DNA of 20,681 bases from an uncultured Gemmobacter sp. (GTDB lineage Bacteria > Pseudomonadota > Alphaproteobacteria > Rhodobacterales > Rhodobacteraceae), in the NCBI GenBank assembly GCA_937983495.1, contig CALKAA010000216.1, positions 1 to 20,681 on the forward strand, read 5' to 3'. A model generated the notes under the pieces. The model saw only the letters and a program-made list of their open reading frames with translations, was not told where the DNA came from and ran no database searches. Position numbers and translations under genes: made by a program. Within the stretch, counting starts at the first letter, position 1. Every line of letters starts with the position of its first letter. Of the stretch, positions 7,800 to 14,408 are shown one piece after another.

Positions 7800-7905
7800 C
7801 GGCTCATACGCACCTGGCCTGGTTGTAATGACCGCGCAGGTGCTGGCTCCCGGTAGGGTTCCGGGCAATGGCCGCTTGCGTTCTGTTGGCAGAAAGGACA
7901 CGCCG
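7800..7905 (+). ncRNA. Structured leader of the decarboxylase gene, candidate speF-type leader RNA
   Basis: The untranslated leader has two consecutive strong stems. The first pairs GCACCTG (7810-7816) with CAGGTGC (7837-7843), around a loop containing GGTTGTAATGACC. The second pairs CCCGG (7849-7853) with CCGGG (7861-7865), extended by GGC (7845-7847) and GCC (7871-7873). The decarboxylase Shine-Dalgarno and ATG follow. A conserved 'speF' leader RNA is known upstream of ornithine decarboxylase genes in alphaproteobacteria; position, gene and structure fit it. I could not check the covariance model. The stretch is also open in frame with the decarboxylase, so a protein-coding reading is not excluded. 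Confidence 0.5.
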
Positions 7906-9051
7906 ATGGGACTCTCCAAAACGATCTGGTCCAACCCCACCGAGTTCATCCGCAATGTGCGGCCTGAAAACCCGGTGATCTTCTTTTCGCCCAGTGTGTT
8001 GCAGGCTGCGGCGCGCCGTTTCATCGACGGCTTTCCGGGCATGGTCACCTATGCGGTGAAAACCAACCCCTCCGAGGTGGTGATCGAGAACCTCGCCGCC
8101 GCGGGTGTGCGCGGCTTCGATGTGGCCAGCCCCGGTGAAATCCGGCTGATCCGTCGCCTCGCCCCCGATGCCGCGCTGCATTACAACAACCCGGTTCGCG
8201 CCCGCGCCGAGATTGCCGAGGCGGTGGAGCTGAAGGTGAAAAGTTGGTCGGTTGACAGCGCGTCGGAGCTGGAAAAGCTGATCGAGCTGGTGCCGGCGGA
8301 AGATTGCGAAATCTCCGTGCGCTTCAAACTGCCGGTGGCGGGTGCCGCCTATAACTTCGGGGCCAAGTTCGGTGCCACGGTGGAGCTGGCGGCGCAGCTG
8401 CTGAAACGCGCGGCCGAGGCCGGGTTCATCCCCTCGCTGACCTTTCACCCCGGCACGCAATGCACTGATCCGCACGCCTGGGAGGCCTATATCCGCGCCG
8501 CCGCCGAGATTGGCCGCGAGGCGGGGGTGACCGTGGCGCGGCTGAATGTGGGCGGTGGTTTCCCGAACCACCGGTTGCAAGCCGTGCTGCCGCAGATCGA
8601 CGAGACCTTCGCCCTGATCGACCGCGTGGCGACCGAAGCCTTTGGCGACCAGCGCCCGATGCTGGTCTGCGAGCCGGGCCGGGGCCTGTGCGGTGATGCC
8701 TTCACTCATGCCGCCAAGGTCAAGGCGGTGCGCGATGGGGCGCATGTCTTCCTGAATGATGGGGTCTATGGCGCGCTGGCCGAACTGCCGCTGGTGGGCA
8801 TCATCGACCGCATCGAGGTGGTGGATGGCGAGGGCCAACCGCGCCGGGGCGCGCTGGAAAGCCGCATCGTCTTTGGCCCGACTTGCGATTCGGTGGACCG
8901 GGTGCCGGGCGAGTTGATGCTGGATGAAGGCATTGCCGAGGGCGATTATCTGATCATTCACGGCATGGGTGCCTATTCCATCGCCACCAACACCCGCTTC
9001 AACGGGTTCGGCGATCTGACTATCGCTACGGTGCTGTCGCTCAAGGTCTGA
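7906..9051 (+). CDS. Type III PLP-dependent ornithine/lysine decarboxylase
   Basis: A 381-residue fold-type III (alanine-racemase-like) decarboxylase, expected to turn ornithine and/or lysine into putrescine or cadaverine, the first step of polyamine synthesis. The PLP lysine is in TYAVKTNPSE (Lys52). Other marks are FDVASPGEIR (71-80), TFHPGTQC (179-186, with the PLP-ring His), the glycine loop NVGGGFP (214-220), CEPGRGLCG (255-263), and the second-subunit active-site Cys327-Asp328 in FGPTCDSVDRV. A C-terminal Tyr in GAYS (Tyr357) contacts PLP. The length fits the short eukaryotic-like ODC group common in alphaproteobacteria. ATG 7906 follows AAAGGA with eight bases spacing and begins the homology; an in-frame ATG at 7771 would add 45 residues that instead look like a leader RNA. 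Ornithine versus lysine preference is not readable here. Confidence 0.93.
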   Translation: MGLSKTIWSNPTEFIRNVRPENPVIFFSPSVLQAAARRFIDGFPGMVTYAVKTNPSEVVIENLAAAGVRGFDVASPGEIRLIRRLAPDAALHYNNPVRARAEIAEAVELKVKSWSVDSASELEKLIELVPAEDCEISVRFKLPVAGAAYNFGAKFGATVELAAQLLKRAAEAGFIPSLTFHPGTQCTDPHAWEAYIRAAAEIGREAGVTVARLNVGGGFPNHRLQAVLPQIDETFALIDRVATEAFGDQRPMLVCEPGRGLCGDAFTHAAKVKAVRDGAHVFLNDGVYGALAELPLVGIIDRIEVVDGEGQPRRGALESRIVFGPTCDSVDRVPGELMLDEGIAEGDYLIIHGMGAYSIATNTRFNGFGDLTIATVLSLKV

Positions 9052-9080
9052 GCCGCATTTGCCATAGAAACACAGTTTCC

Positions 9081-9114
9081 AAACGCCCGGCTGGACATGA
9101 TCCACCGGGCGTTT
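9081..9114 (+). terminator. Terminator of the decarboxylase gene
   Basis: AAACGCCCGG (9081-9090) pairs perfectly with CCGGGCGTTT (9105-9114). Inside, TGGA (9092-9095) pairs with TCCA (9101-9104) around a CATGA loop, leaving one bulged C. It lies 29 bases after the decarboxylase stop. The T tract is only GTTTACC, so termination may be partial. Confidence 0.75.
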
Positions 9115-9188
9115 ACCATTTGGGGTGTAGCATGCCTGAAATGGGCGGAGGCGCGGATGGCAGGCATCGGGCAGAACAGGGGTGGTGG

Positions 9189-10274
9189 ATGACATTTCTG
9201 GACCGCGTTTCACGCTGGTTCCGGCGCCCCGTCGCCGTGGTCCCGGCGGAGGCCCCGCCGCGTGGCCTGCATCGCGGCCCGGTGGATCATATCGTGGTGC
9301 TGGATGGCACGCTGGCCTCGCTGCGCCCCGGCCATGAAAGCAATGCAGGCCGCGCCTTCCAATTGCTGCGCGAGGCGGTGCCGGGGGCGACCCGGCGCAA
9401 CCTTTACTACGAGCCGGGCCTGCAATGGGATACATGGTCCGATACGGTCGATGTGCTGCAAGGGCGCGGCATCAATCGGCAGATCCGCCGCGCCTATGGC
9501 TGGCTGGCCAGCCATTATCGCCCTGGCGACCGTATCTTTCTGCTGGGTTATTCACGCGGGGCCTATGCCGTGCGCAGCCTAGCTGGGGTGATCGACCGTG
9601 TGGGTCTGTTGCGTCATGATCACGCGACCGAACGCAATGTGACCCAAGCCTATCGTCATTACGAGCGCGACCCCGACGCCCGCGTGGCCCGCATCTTCGC
9701 ACTGGCGCATTGCCATGACGAGGCCCCGATCCAGATGGTCGGCGTTTGGGATACGGTCAAGGCGCTTGGCCTGCGCCTGCCGTTGCTGTGGATGCTGACC
9801 GAGGGGCGGCATGCCTTTCACAACCACCACCTTGGCAGCTCGATCCGCCATGGCTTTCAGGCGCTGGCCCTGCACGAAACGCGCGAGGTCTTTACGCCGG
9901 TATTGTGGGATTGCCCGCCGGGCTGGGAAGGTAATGTCGAACAGGTCTGGTTTCGGGGCAGCCATGCCGATATCGGCGGCCAGCTTGGTGACTTCGAGGC
10001 CGCGCGCCCCTTGGCCAATATCCCGCTGGTCTGGATGTTGGAGCGTGGCGAGGCCTGCGGGCTGACTTTACCCGAAGACTGGCATCGCCGTTTTCCCTGT
10101 GATCCGCATGCGCCCATGGTGGGCACCTGGCGTGGCTTTGGCGCGGCCTTCCTGCTGCGCCGCAAGCGTCAGGTCGGGCGCGATCTGTCAGAGCGTCTGC
10201 ATCCTTCGGTGCTGGAGGTTGAGCCGCGCAGGGCCAAACCCGCCGCCACCGACCAGCCGGTCATGCGAGGATGA
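9189..10274 (+). CDS. DUF2235 alpha/beta-hydrolase domain protein
   Basis: A 361-residue protein of the DUF2235 alpha/beta-hydrolase family, which includes the Tle-type phospholipase effectors of type VI secretion as well as many lone cellular proteins. An early VDHIVVLDGT strand (32-41) matches the usual family opening. The nucleophile elbow is FLLGYSRGAYAVRSL (Ser122 in G-Y-S-R-G). Asp188 in VGVWDTVKALG and the GSHADIGG motif (258-265, His259/Asp261) supply the other expected active-site positions. No signal peptide, PAAR or VgrG-binding region is seen, and no type VI genes are nearby, so an intracellular or uncharacterised lipase/esterase role is likelier than a toxin. ATG 9189 has AGGGG six bases upstream; the frame stays open 23 codons further to a TTG. 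Its last 14 bases overlap the convergent thioesterase gene. Confidence 0.88.
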   Translation: MTFLDRVSRWFRRPVAVVPAEAPPRGLHRGPVDHIVVLDGTLASLRPGHESNAGRAFQLLREAVPGATRRNLYYEPGLQWDTWSDTVDVLQGRGINRQIRRAYGWLASHYRPGDRIFLLGYSRGAYAVRSLAGVIDRVGLLRHDHATERNVTQAYRHYERDPDARVARIFALAHCHDEAPIQMVGVWDTVKALGLRLPLLWMLTEGRHAFHNHHLGSSIRHGFQALALHETREVFTPVLWDCPPGWEGNVEQVWFRGSHADIGGQLGDFEAARPLANIPLVWMLERGEACGLTLPEDWHRRFPCDPHAPMVGTWRGFGAAFLLRRKRQVGRDLSERLHPSVLEVEPRRAKPAATDQPVMRG

Positions 10275-10743
10275 TACAGGTGGTGGAGCCGCTGGCGTAA
10301 AGCCGCCCATCTGCCACGCCACGCAGGCTGCCATGGGCGATGGCGGTGCTGCGGCCCGCGTGATCCAGCGTAGCCTCGGCTTCCACCTCGGTGCCCATGG
10401 GAAGGGCGCGGGCGATATTCACCTTATATTCCAAGGTTGTATACCAACGCCCCTGTGGCACGGCGGTCATGACAGTGCAGCCGAGAACCGTATCCAACAC
10501 GCAGCCATACCAGCCGCCATGCACCGCGCCGAAGGTGTTGGCATGGTCAAACCCGGCCACCGCTTTCAGGGTCACGCGCCCTTCGCTCACGCTGGTCACC
10601 CGGATGCCCATCAGCCGGGCCAGCGGCGGATGCGGCAACTCCGCCCGTAGGATGCGCTGCATGAACTCCAACCCCGAGATCGACAGCAGCGTCTCTCGGT
10701 CTGGCAATTGCGCGGGGCTTTCGGCGAAAAATGGCTCTGTCAT
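10261..10743 (-). CDS. PaaI-type hotdog-fold acyl-CoA thioesterase
   Basis: A 160-residue protein with one 4HBT hotdog domain, expected to hydrolyse acyl- or aryl-CoA thioesters in the cytosol. The signature HANTFGAVHGGWYGCVLDTV (67-86) holds the HGGW motif with the catalytic-region Asp84, followed by the strand RWYTTLEYKVNIARALPMGT, typical of the PaaI/YbgC-related branch. The acyl group is unknown. The start at ATG 10743 (MTEPFFAESP) begins the homology although its ribosome site is weak. It lies 44 bases downstream of the DUF1624 gene on the same strand, so the two may be cotranscribed. It overlaps the DUF2235 gene tail-to-tail. Confidence 0.88.
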   Translation of the reverse strand: MTEPFFAESPAQLPDRETLLSISGLEFMQRILRAELPHPPLARLMGIRVTSVSEGRVTLKAVAGFDHANTFGAVHGGWYGCVLDTVLGCTVMTAVPQGRWYTTLEYKVNIARALPMGTEVEAEATLDHAGRSTAIAHGSLRGVADGRLYASGSTTCIILA

Positions 10744-10787
10744 GGCAGTCAGACTGACGGGCACCGATGCGCCTTGAAAGCCTGACG

Positions 10788-11492
10788 TTACGTCATAATC
10801 AGCCAGATTTGCAGCAGGCCGATCAGCACGGGTTGGTGCAACAGATAGATCGCCAGAGAATGCTGGCCCGGCCAGGCCAGCCAACGCGGCCCAGTCAGCC
10901 GGGCGAGGGTCGGGTGCAGCGGGGCAGTGAGCCGCGCAAGGCCCAGGCCGATCAGAAAGGGGCCGAGCCACGGGAAAACGGGCTCGAAATCCACTGTGTA
11001 ACTTGGCACTGTGCCCAGACCCAGAAAGCGCAGCGGTGCGGCATTCCATTGCAGGGCCTGCGCCAGATGCGGGCTGGCAAGGATGATGACAAGGCCGAGG
11101 GCCAGCGTCACCACGGCTGGCAGGCGCAGGAAGGCCAGCCCGATCAGGCTGAACAGGGCGATGGCATGCAGGATGCCAAAGAAGACCCAAACCTCCGGCA
11201 TTGCCAGCCGCGTGGCCAGGCTGACCAGCGCCGCCGCGAGCGCCAGCTTCAGCCAGCGCCGCCAAAAGCCCGGCCAGCGGATGCCCTGCCCATGGGCAAG
11301 CCACAGCGAGCCCCCGGCCAATGCCAGAAAACTGCCCGCCACGGCACGGGCCAAATACCAGAAAAAGCCGCTGGACGCCGTGCCCTGCGCCAGAACCCCG
11401 AACATCTCCAGATCATAGGTGAAATGGAACAACACCATGCCCAGAAGGGCAAGCGTGCGGGCTGTATCAAGAAACCATAGGCGTTGTGGCAT
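10788..11492 (-). CDS. DUF1624 (heparan-alpha-glucosaminide N-acetyltransferase-like) membrane protein
   Basis: A 234-residue inner-membrane protein with about six or seven hydrophobic segments. The opening MPQRLWFLDTARTLALLGMVLFHFTYDLEMFG is characteristic of DUF1624/YeiB-like acyltransferase-3-related proteins, in which an Arg near the first helix and a His in the 'LFHFxYDL' stretch are conserved. The C-terminus (LAWPGQHSLAIYLLHQPVLIGLL) carries the matching 'G-x-x-SL-x-IYL-x-HQP' motif. The family is thought to move acyl or acetyl groups across the membrane, but the bacterial substrate is unknown. ATG 11492 is chosen because homology starts there; AAGGG precedes it closely. It lies 68 bases beyond gltA on the same strand, behind the gltA terminator. 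Confidence 0.88.
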   Translation of the reverse strand: MPQRLWFLDTARTLALLGMVLFHFTYDLEMFGVLAQGTASSGFFWYLARAVAGSFLALAGGSLWLAHGQGIRWPGFWRRWLKLALAAALVSLATRLAMPEVWVFFGILHAIALFSLIGLAFLRLPAVVTLALGLVIILASPHLAQALQWNAAPLRFLGLGTVPSYTVDFEPVFPWLGPFLIGLGLARLTAPLHPTLARLTGPRWLAWPGQHSLAIYLLHQPVLIGLLQIWLIMT

Positions 11493-11528
11493 GGGCCCTT
11501 GTCGCAAGCGCGCCGCCGCGCCGCAATG

Positions 11529-11556
11529 AAAAAGGGCGGTCCTGGGACCGCCCTTT
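11529..11556 (-). terminator. Intrinsic terminator of gltA
   Basis: AAAGGGCGGTC (11531-11541) pairs with GACCGCCCTTT (11546-11556) around a 4-base loop, starting 4 bases after the gltA stop. On the minus strand the stem runs directly into TTTTTCATT. This is a classical Rho-independent terminator separating gltA from the DUF1624 gene. Confidence 0.92.
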
Positions 11557-11560
11557 GATC

Positions 11561-12856
11561 TTAGCGATGCTTCACATCGACATAATCGCGCTTCGGTGCG
11601 CCGGTATAAAGCTGGCGCGGGCGGCCGATCTTCTGCGTCGGGTCGCCGAGCATCTCTTTCCACTGGCTGATCCAGCCAACGGTGCGCGACAGCGCGAAGA
11701 TCGGGGTGAACATCGAGGTCGGGAAGCCCATCGCATCCAGAATGATGCCCGAGTAGAAATCGACATTCGGATAGAGCTTTTTCGAGATGAAGTAATCATC
11801 CGACAGCGCGATGCGCTCCAGCTCCTTGGCGACCTGCAGGGTCGGGTTGTTTTCGATGCCGAGCAGACCCAGCACCTCGTCAGCCGATTCCTTCATCACC
11901 TTGGCGCGCGGGTCGAAGTTCTTGTAAACGCGGTGGCCAAAGCCCATCAGGCGGAAGCCAGAATTCTTGTCTTTTGCCTTGGCGATATATTCCGGAATCC
12001 GGTCCACCGTGCCGATTTCGCGCAGCATCTCCAGGCAAGCCTGATTCGCGCCGCCATGGGCCGGCCCCCACAGGCAGGCGATGCCCGCTGCGATACAGGC
12101 AAAGGGGTTGGCCCCCGAGGAGCCCGCCAGACGCACCGTCGAGGTCGAGGCGTTCTGCTCGTGATCGGCATGCAGCATCATGATCCGGTCCATCGCCTTG
12201 GCGAGGATCGGGTTGACCTGATAGTCCTCGCAAGGCACGGCGAAGCACATGTGCAGGAAGTTCGCGGCGTAATCGAGGCTGTTCTTCGGATAGACGAAGG
12301 GCTGACCGATCGAATACTTGTAGGCCATGGCTGCAATGGTCGGCAGCTTGGCGATCAGGCGCATGGCGGCCACTTCGCGCTGCCACGGGTCATTGATGTC
12401 GGTGCTGTCGTGATAGAAGGCCGACAGCGCGCCGACCACACCCACCATGGTCGCCATCGGGTGTGCATCCCGGCGGAACCCACGGAAGAAGTTGTGCATC
12501 TGCTCATGCACCATGGTATGGCGCGTGATGCGGCCCTCGAAATCCTTCATCTGCGCTTCGTTCGGCAATTCGCCGTTCAGCAACAGATAGCAGACTTCCA
12601 GATAGTGCGACTTTTCTGCAAGCTGATCAATGGGATAGCCTCGGTGCAGCAGCTCACCCACATCGCCGTCGATATAAGTGATCGCGCTGTCACATGCGGC
12701 GGTCGAGGTGAAGCCGGGGTCGTAGGTGAACACGTCCCCCTGAGCGTAGAGCTTTCGGATATCCAGAACATCGGGGCCGACGGTGCCCGACAGGATCGGC
12801 AGGTCGATGACCTTGTCGCCGAGTGTCAGCTTTGCGCTCTTGGTAGCTTCTGCCAT
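11561..12856 (-). CDS. gltA: Citrate synthase (type II, hexameric form)
   Basis: A 431-residue TCA-cycle enzyme condensing acetyl-CoA and oxaloacetate to citrate. The length and the N-terminal beta-sheet domain (LTLGDKVIDLPILSGTVGPDVLDI) fit the Gram-negative NADH-sensitive hexameric type. Active-site residues are visible: His229 and His232 in MLHADHEQNASTSTVR, His267 in WGPAHGGANQA, His308 in GFGHRVYKNFDPR and Asp366 in YPNVDFYSG. ATG 12856 (MAEATKSAKLT) has a GGAT/GGA purine stretch upstream and starts the homology. It follows gltX on the same strand after 75 bases that contain a strong GC hairpin, and ends at its own terminator. Confidence 0.98.
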   Translation of the reverse strand: MAEATKSAKLTLGDKVIDLPILSGTVGPDVLDIRKLYAQGDVFTYDPGFTSTAACDSAITYIDGDVGELLHRGYPIDQLAEKSHYLEVCYLLLNGELPNEAQMKDFEGRITRHTMVHEQMHNFFRGFRRDAHPMATMVGVVGALSAFYHDSTDINDPWQREVAAMRLIAKLPTIAAMAYKYSIGQPFVYPKNSLDYAANFLHMCFAVPCEDYQVNPILAKAMDRIMMLHADHEQNASTSTVRLAGSSGANPFACIAAGIACLWGPAHGGANQACLEMLREIGTVDRIPEYIAKAKDKNSGFRLMGFGHRVYKNFDPRAKVMKESADEVLGLLGIENNPTLQVAKELERIALSDDYFISKKLYPNVDFYSGIILDAMGFPTSMFTPIFALSRTVGWISQWKEMLGDPTQKIGRPRQLYTGAPKRDYVDVKHR

Positions 12857-12880
12857 TTCCACATCCCTCTGCGTTGGCTT

Positions 12881-12901
12881 GCAGCGCCGGATCGGCGCTG
12901 C
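12881..12901 (-). other. GC-rich hairpin between gltX and gltA
   Basis: GCAGCGCCG (12881-12889) and CGGCGCTGC (12893-12901) form a perfect 9-bp stem with a 3-base loop in the gltX-gltA gap. No T tract follows on the minus strand, so it is not a classical terminator. It may be a 5'-UTR structure of gltA or an mRNA-stability element downstream of gltX. Confidence 0.5.
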
Positions 12902-12931
12902 GGCGAATTTCATCGGCAGAGGGCGCGGCGA

Positions 12932-14332
12932 TCAGGCCGCGGCATCCTCCAGCCGCGCAATGGTCTCGTCCTGACCGATGACCAGCATCATGTCATAGAC
13001 ACTCGGGCTTACCGTGCGTCCGGCCAGCGCCGCACGCAAGGGGGCGGCCAGTTTCCCGAAGCCGATGCCGTTTTCTTCAGCAATCGCATTCAGAATGGCC
13101 TCAAGGTCTTCCTTCGTCCAGCTAGCAGTTTGCAGGCGCGGCGTCAATGATTTCAGTATACCACGGGATACCGTATCGAGCGCCTTTTCGGCAGCCTCAT
13201 CGCGTGCAATCGGACGCGACTCGAGGATATAACGTGCTTTATCAAGCAGTTCCGGGAAAGTCTTGGCCCGCTCTTTCAGTGAGTTCATACCCTTCAGCAT
13301 CAGCGCGGCCTGCGTTTCGGTCAGAGCAGCGCGCCCCGATGCCGCAAGATAGGCCTGCAATTCATGCAGCAGCGCAGCATTATCTGCTGACGAAATGTGC
13401 AAACCGCACAGATTTTCCAACTTTTTGAAATCCAGCCGGGCGGGCGAGCGGCCGATTCCCTTCAGGTCAAACCATTCGGCGGCCTGTGCGGAGGTGAAGA
13501 ATTCCGCATCACCATGTGCCCAGCCCAGACGCGTCAGGTAATTGCGCATCCCGGCCGCAGGATAGCCCATGGCCTGATATTCCTCGACCCCCAAGGCTCC
13601 GTGCCGCTTGGACAATTTCTTGCCGTCCGGCCCGTGGATCAGCGGGATATGCGCCCAGACCGGGATGTCCCAGCCCATGGCGTCATAAATCATCTGCTGG
13701 CGCGCGGCGTTGTTCAGGTGATCGTCCCCCCGGATGACATGCGTGACGCCCATGTCATGATCATCGACCACGACGGCGAGCATATAGGTCGGCGTACCAT
13801 CCGAGCGTAAACAAATCATATCATCCAAAGTGGCATTCTGGATGGTCACCTGGCCCTGAACCTCGTCACGGATCACGGTTTCACCCTCGCGCGGGGCCCG
13901 CATGCGGATCACGAAAGGGCGATCAGGATAAGTGCTCGGATCGGCGTCGCGCCATGGGCTTTGAAACACGGCATAGCTGCCACGGGCTTCGGCCTCGGCG
14001 CGGAAAGCGTCGATTTCTTCTTTCGTGCTAAAGCACTTGTAGGCTGTGCCCCGCGCCAGCATCGCATGCGCCACTTCGGCGTGGCGATCCTTGCGTTCGA
14101 ATTGGCTGACCACCTCGCCATCCCAGTCGAGGCCGAGCCATTCCAGCCCGCGCAGGATGGCTGCGGTGGCCTCGGGGGTGGAGCGTTCGCGGTCGGTATC
14201 CTCGATCCGTAGCAGGAACCGACCGCCGCGTCCGCGCGCGTAAAGCCAGTTGAACAGCGCAGTGCGCGCGCCGCCGATATGCAGATAGCCGGTGGGCGAG
14301 GGGGCAAATCGGGTGACGACGGGCGTGTTCAT
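12932..14332 (-). CDS. gltX: Glutamyl-tRNA synthetase
   Basis: A 466-residue class Ib synthetase that charges tRNA-Glu. The N-terminus VVTRFAPSPTGYLHIGGART carries the HIGH-type HIGG (18-21). LLRIEDTDRERSTPEA (40-55), RGDDHLNNAARQ (201-212) and the KMSKS-type KKLSKRHGALG (238-248) follow, and then the helical anticodon-binding region. ATG 14332 is preceded by GAAAGG about nine bases upstream. Rhodobacterales commonly keep two gltX copies; which one this is cannot be told from here. The 3' two-thirds (roughly 13060-14040) is noticeably lower in GC than the 5' end and the neighbours. It diverges from comEC. Confidence 0.97.
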   Translation of the reverse strand: MNTPVVTRFAPSPTGYLHIGGARTALFNWLYARGRGGRFLLRIEDTDRERSTPEATAAILRGLEWLGLDWDGEVVSQFERKDRHAEVAHAMLARGTAYKCFSTKEEIDAFRAEAEARGSYAVFQSPWRDADPSTYPDRPFVIRMRAPREGETVIRDEVQGQVTIQNATLDDMICLRSDGTPTYMLAVVVDDHDMGVTHVIRGDDHLNNAARQQMIYDAMGWDIPVWAHIPLIHGPDGKKLSKRHGALGVEEYQAMGYPAAGMRNYLTRLGWAHGDAEFFTSAQAAEWFDLKGIGRSPARLDFKKLENLCGLHISSADNAALLHELQAYLAASGRAALTETQAALMLKGMNSLKERAKTFPELLDKARYILESRPIARDEAAEKALDTVSRGILKSLTPRLQTASWTKEDLEAILNAIAEENGIGFGKLAAPLRAALAGRTVSPSVYDMMLVIGQDETIARLEDAAA

Positions 14333-14408
14333 GCGCGTTAACCTTTCGGAAACCTTGTTGGCCTTAGCCTTTGCGCTGGTGATAGGCGAGCAGAGGGGCG
14401 GAAACAAG

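Noticed and set aside
7804..9435. Very long open frame antisense to the decarboxylase gene
   Set aside because: It is a GC-rich shadow frame with no family similarity, directly opposite a strongly conserved enzyme with intact catalytic motifs.
11486..13150. Long plus-strand open frame opposite gltA
   Set aside because: Its sequence is a His- and Arg-rich mirror of citrate synthase codons, without domain features or a ribosome site.
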